Under the pieces are notes generated by a model that made no database searches, was not told the origin of the DNA, and was given only the letters and a program-made list of their open reading frames with translations. A DNA stretch of 64,000 nucleotides from Tragulus kanchil (Eukaryota > Chordata > Mammalia > Artiodactyla > Tragulidae): positions 116,289,979 through 116,353,978 of the forward strand of contig JAIOJX010000032.1 of assembly GCA_022376925.1 (NCBI GenBank), given 5' to 3'. The translations under genes were made by a program, and so were the position numbers. How positions within the stretch are numbered: position 1 is the first letter of the stretch; each line of letters begins with the position of its first letter. Shown here in pieces: positions 61,996 through 64,000 of this stretch.

Positions 61996-64000
61996 TGTTA
62001 CTAATCTCACTGTTAAGGAGATTTGTAAACTGCCTTGAATTTGCCATTAACATTTAGAGCAAAATGTTAACAAAATTTCTGACTTATTTTCCTCTGCTTA
62101 TTTGCCCAGTCAGAGTTGATGTCTGCTGAAGGCCCCTGAAACAAATTGGAGTTCAGAAAGACTTCCTTCAATTTCCCTTTTAAATTTAGGTTGTACATTT
62201 TCATAGCCGCTGATCCTGTTGCAAAATTTATTTTGAGTAGGGGGTGGGAGAAGGGCTGCATCTGAAAGTCGGGATCACATCAGACAAACCCTAGAACTTA
62301 CTAGCTTCAAAAATATATGCTAAATAAAAAACTTAATGAAACTCAAAAGAGCGTAACCAAAAAACACCATCTGTTATGAATAATAACCTCTAAAGTGACA
62401 GTAATGTCTCAAATAAAATTTGCCCCCTCTCTTAAAAAAAGGCCCCGCCTAGATACAGGAGTATCTTTGCTATTCCCTCAGACAGAGAGCTCAGATAAGC
62501 CATGGATGAATCCTCCCAGCTTAATGCAGTGCAGAAAGAGTATTTCCTTCTCCCATCCTGTAGCAGACCAGCAGACGTGTCAATGGCTGTTATTAATTGA
62601 GAAGATGAGTGCACACCATCAGACTGCTTCCTCATTTGGCATCTTTCCTTATAGACATCATTGCTAAATTACCAGATTATGTATCTCACATTAACGGATT
62701 TTTCTCTCTTCCCAATTTTAAATAACTTTTCCTGTCAAGTTACAGCAGTGCAGGGAATGATCTGCCAAGGACAGCCAGTTAGCCTGACAAGTCTGGGAAT
62801 CCTGTTCTTGGCTGTTTTCAAATCAGATTGATGGTCTTACAGCATGGATGCTCCAAAAGTGGGTCCAGGGCTGCTCCAAGGGTTCTAAGCAGTTCCTCAC
62901 AACAGAAATAGCGAACTACTTGTCTGTCAGACAGGCAATATTATATGAAGCAAGCTGGATAAAAGGACAGACATAATACACTAGGTGTGAGGGGAGAGAC
63001 ATTTTCCCCCCCAAATAACCATCACACAGAGGATTCGCTTTCTATTTTTACTTCCTGGATCACCTCATTATGTTAAATGAGTTTCATAAATTAGTGATCT
63101 GGCGACAGCACCGGACACTCCAACAGAACACGGTGAATCACTCAAACCTGGTTATTCATTTGAAACTTCATTATACTGAAGATAAATCAACAATATTTTC
63201 CCAGGCCCCATCTCTTTTACTCCACTGTGTGGGTGTTGGTCTCTGTGGAGGCGGGTGCTGTTTTTCTTTTCCCTTTTCTTTCTTACCCCCTCCTCACATT
63301 AACAACTTGTATAGATGAGGCTTCAGCAGACCACAGTCATTATGAAAATCTATAGTTAATAAACTCCCAATGTCAAAATGTCATGGGTTTAAACACAGAA
63401 CCCCAAATAAGAAAACTAACTGACCCTCTTAATTAAAAAAATACGGATTGTAAGATAATCAGCTTGATATAGCATTTGGGGGACTGCAAAGAGCCCGGCA
63501 AAGGGAAAGTAAGTAACTGTTACTTTTCTGCCTCTATGCTGATTTTTTTTAATTTAGCACTTCGTGCAAATCCAGATTAAAATAACTCCAGCTATTGATC
63601 CAAGCAGTGGAATTGACATTAATTTTAGTTCACTTCTCACTTTGCAAAGGGATCAATAGGAAGTAATAACAGCTGACATCCCTGCTGAAAGGAGGAGAAA
63701 GAAGGGCTGAAGACAGAAATCGAAAAGCAACCAAATAAATCATCAGCTACTTTTCCACGGCATCAGACAAACTCCAAACAGATTGCAAAAAGTCTTTGTT
63801 GAATTAACTAAACAAGGAGGAGGGATCAATTCACGAAGCTAAATAAATTGTCTGGCAGGCAGTGAGGTTGGACCGAGGGACCAACAAATATTGAGTTCTA
63901 AAAATTTCAAATCCTTGACGTGATGGTTTTGGTTCAGGGCTGTATGTGTGGGAGTCTGTTTGTTAAATCACATATCCGACCCTGGTTTAAAGTGATTACA
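61996..64000. promoter_or_regulatory. AT-rich SINE-free region, candidate regulatory sequence
   Basis: No coding or repeat content is recognised. It is rich in homeodomain-like cores (taattaaa near 63430, aatttagc near 63550, gacattaattttag near 63616), a POU-like tgcaaat (63567) and SOX-like ctttgttg (63794). This pattern often marks deeply conserved enhancers, but no alignment could be done. Confidence 0.35.

Larger units (their letters stand above)
60053..64000 (-). other. RNF220: Inferred RNF220 intron preceding the first coding exon
   Basis: The strong acceptor at 60053-60054 shows that an upstream exon exists beyond it; no CpG-rich promoter is seen up to 64000, so that exon lies outside the window. 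The part 60912-61995 is a duplicate of 59810-60898. Confidence 0.7.

Overview
The window is ruminant nuclear DNA (cattle, sheep, goat or a relative; the species cannot be fixed from sequence alone). The evidence is dense ruminant-type retroposons: Bov-tA/Bov-A SINEs, CHR-type tRNA-derived SINEs and fragments of the BovB LINE, beside older L1, MIR and L2 pieces. There are no bacterial-style genes, operons, CRISPR arrays or RNA genes.

One gene is recognisable, RNF220 (an E3 ubiquitin ligase), on the minus strand. Its first coding exon lies at 59290-60052 with a good acceptor and a GTAAGT donor, and encodes residues 1-208 plus the first base of codon 209. Everything at lower coordinates (1-59289) is then most simply the large intron after this exon, and 60053-64000 is the intron before it. 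A CpG island near 52.2-53.5 kb sits inside the downstream intron. On the minus strand it contains a short ATG exon with a GTGAGA donor whose splice phase matches the RNF220 coding exon, so it may be an internal promoter making an N-terminally short RNF220.

The dominant oddity is structural. Eighteen direct duplications, each with a period of about 1.06-1.19 kb and near-identical copies, occur along the window. They involve unrelated sequence every time, are joined with 0-40 bp of filler, and differ mainly in homopolymer length with a few substitutions. Several overlap in chains (41978-50564), so a subsegment appears three times. The copies add about 20 kb, so the real locus is probably nearer 44 kb. 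This looks like contig ends (or two haplotypes) that overlapped by about 1.1 kb but were laid end to end, not like biology. One duplication cuts through the RNF220 coding exon and another copies the CpG island.

Layout: 1-51.7 kb is repeat-rich intron; 51.75-64 kb has no recognisable ruminant-lineage SINE or BovB insertion and holds the CpG island, the coding exon and AT-rich, homeobox-motif-rich sequence (62-64 kb) that resembles a conserved regulatory region.
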